Shown: positions 62,733 to 64,000 of the stretch, in pieces
Numbering within the stretch: the stretch's first letter is position 1
Layout: each line of letters opens with the position of its first letter
NCBI RefSeq assembly: GCF_910578895.1
Contig: NZ_CAJTSC010000008.1
Span: 1 to 64,000, forward strand
DNA length: 64,000 nt
Direction: 5' to 3'
Source of the DNA: an uncultured Bacteroides sp.
Lineage (GTDB): Bacteria > Bacteroidota > Bacteroidia > Bacteroidales > Bacteroidaceae
Program-made: the position numbers and the translations under genes
The notes under the pieces: generated by a model
The model's database searches: none
The model's input: the letters and a program-made list of their open reading frames with translations, nothing else
Told to the model about the DNA's origin: nothing

Positions 62733-64000
62733 TTACAGCTCTTTCAGATACTCATAGAACGTATATTGCGCGCGTACTTTTTCTTTCCGGGGATGTGCCG
62801 ATTTCCAACGGTTGCGCAGGCAGTCGTCTACGAAGCATGCCTTTCGCTTGTCCGACAGCTGGATGGTGAGCATGTCCGACAGTTGCCGTTTTAAATCCGG
62901 GTCGAGAATGGGCGTTACGGCTTCGATGCGTCGGTAGAGGTTGCGGCGCATCCAGTCCGGCGAGCCGAGAAACAGTTTCGGCTTTCCGCCGTTGCCGAAG
63001 TACCACACGCGGGCATGCTCCAAGAATGTATCCACAATGCGTGTCACGCGTATGTTGCGGCTGTATTTCCGCCCGGGAATAAGGCAACAGATACCCCGCA
63101 CGATAAGGTCTATCCTGACCCCTGCCTGCGATGCTTCATACAACCGTTCTATCATGGCAGGGTCTTGCAGGGCGTTCATCTTAAGTATAATTCTTCCTTC
63201 TTTCCCGCTCTTTGCCAGTGCTATTTCATGGTCGATGAGACGGTTCAGTTCTGAAATCAGGTTGAAGCGTGCCACCAGCAGGCGGTGGAACACAGGGTTT
63301 TCCTTGCCCTGGAACGTGCGGAACAGGTTGTGCAGGTCGTTTACAAGTACCGGATTGCAGGTGAACAGGCCGCAGTCGGCATAGAGTGTGGCGGTCTTTT
63401 CGTTGAAGTTTCCGGTGCTGATGTAGGCGTAGCTCGGTAGCTTGTGCCCTTGCCTGTCGCGGCGCAGCACAAGCGCCACTTTGGCGTGCACTTTCAGTCC
63501 GGGCATGCTGAACAGGATATTGATACCGGCGGCTTTCATCATTTCGGCGGTGGCAAGGTTATTCTCTTCGTCGAAGCGGGCTTTCAGTTCTACGAAGACG
63601 GTGACTTTCTTGCCGTTCTGCGCGGCGGCTATCAAGGTGTTGATGACCGCAGAGTTCTCGGCAACGCGGTATTGTGTCACCATGATTTCGCGTACGGCAG
63701 GGTTGTGCACCGCTTCGTACAGGAAGTGTATGAAGTGTTCGAAAGAGTGGTACGGATAGTGCAGCAGCAAGTCTTTCTTCTCTACATACCGGAAGATTGA
63801 TTCCCGTTCGTCCAGGCAAGTCAGCTTCATGGGCTGGGGCTTGCGTATGGGGCGGACGGCGTTGTTCGGATTGGGCAGATGGCGCAGGTCTTCCATGTTG
63901 AGGTGCTTGTCGCCCGGCACCAGTTCCTGCCGGTTGATGCGGAAAGCATCTACCAGGAAGTCCCGGAAATCATCCGGCATGGCGCGGTCGTACACAAAAC
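62733..64000 (-). CDS. ppk1: Polyphosphate kinase 1, C-terminal part (5' end beyond the window)
   Basis: At least 422 residues of the C-terminal part of PPK1; the frame stays open to the window edge, so the start lies outside. The catalytic His region is MPGLKVHAKVALV (PLD-like motif 1), followed by YAYISTGNFNEKTATLYAD. The second His is in VDTFLEHARVWYFGNGG. The C-terminus is GSPDWMRRNLYRRIEAV...YTFYEYLKEL. PPK1 makes long-chain polyphosphate from ATP at the membrane. It converges with cca, 19 nt between stops. Full length is usually ~690 residues. Confidence 0.93.
   Translation of the reverse strand, partial: FVYDRAMPDDFRDFLVDAFRINRQELVPGDKHLNMEDLRHLPNPNNAVRPIRKPQPMKLTCLDERESIFRYVEKKDLLLHYPYHSFEHFIHFLYEAVHNPAVREIMVTQYRVAENSAVINTLIAAAQNGKKVTVFVELKARFDEENNLATAEMMKAAGINILFSMPGLKVHAKVALVLRRDRQGHKLPSYAYISTGNFNEKTATLYADCGLFTCNPVLVNDLHNLFRTFQGKENPVFHRLLVARFNLISELNRLIDHEIALAKSGKEGRIILKMNALQDPAMIERLYEASQAGVRIDLIVRGICCLIPGRKYSRNIRVTRIVDTFLEHARVWYFGNGGKPKLFLGSPDWMRRNLYRRIEAVTPILDPDLKRQLSDMLTIQLSDKRKACFVDDCLRNRWKSAHPRKEKVRAQYTFYEYLKEL

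Overview
The window looks like a chromosomal segment of a gut Bacteroides (Bacteroidales). Supporting signs are TAnnTTTG-type -7 promoter boxes with TTTG -33 boxes, weak Shine-Dalgarno use, Bacteroidales-type TonB, ExbB/ExbD and OMP_b-brl_3 proteins, PCMD lipoproteins, DUF6249-type and M64 proteins, and a serine-type sulfatase. No phage, integrase, transposase or CRISPR array is visible. Most genes are core metabolism. The species cannot be fixed from sequence alone.

Layout. 1-7 kb: a leftward polysaccharide (probably glycosaminoglycan) degradation set of a sulfatase and two heparinase II/III-type lyases. 7-12 kb: topB, then aroC and an M20 dipeptidase. 12-21 kb: two PCMD surface lipoproteins, an outer-membrane barrel, a CyuA-type cysteine desulfidase and a large OMP_b-brl_3 barrel. 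21-28 kb: slyD and the ilvD-ilvB-ilvH-thioesterase-ilvC operon, preceded by a short branched-chain-residue-rich leader peptide and an attenuator-like terminator. 28-33.4 kb: an SF1 helicase, then three genes matching the 5-alpha-reductase / 5-beta-reductase / 3-beta-HSDH set reported for iso-allo bile acid formation in gut Bacteroidales. 33.4-36 kb: cmk-ispH-pfkA. 36-42.3 kb: tonB, a polyprenyl synthase-unknown-tatD operon, tRNA-Ser(GGA), and exbB-4TM-exbD-exbD. 42.5-48 kb: a GNAT protein, an M64 peptidase, an Lrp regulator, thyA-folA and an exported phospholipase D-type protein. 48.7-50.3 kb: a tightly overlapping DUF6249 / ECF sigma / small membrane protein operon. 50.4-58.2 kb: an RsmF-type methyltransferase and a leftward heavy-metal RND efflux operon with a His-rich adaptor and a Cys/His-rich small protein. 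58.6-64 kb: an ABC-F ATPase, a coiled-coil lipoprotein, a CCA-adding enzyme and the 3' part of ppk1.

The non-coding DNA holds several repeat families that gene annotation would miss. Two homologous ~460-nt islands (14.04-14.52 and 47.85-48.31 kb) contain arrays of a 22-bp unit with a near-palindromic core, and differ by whole units. A separate five-unit 22-bp array lies at 48.43 kb. A ~100-nt nested palindrome occurs twice (9.40 and 48.53 kb), with a compensatory base-pair change in its inner stem. The most interesting functional observations are the ilv leader/attenuator, the steroid-transforming trio, and the 22-bp repeat islands.
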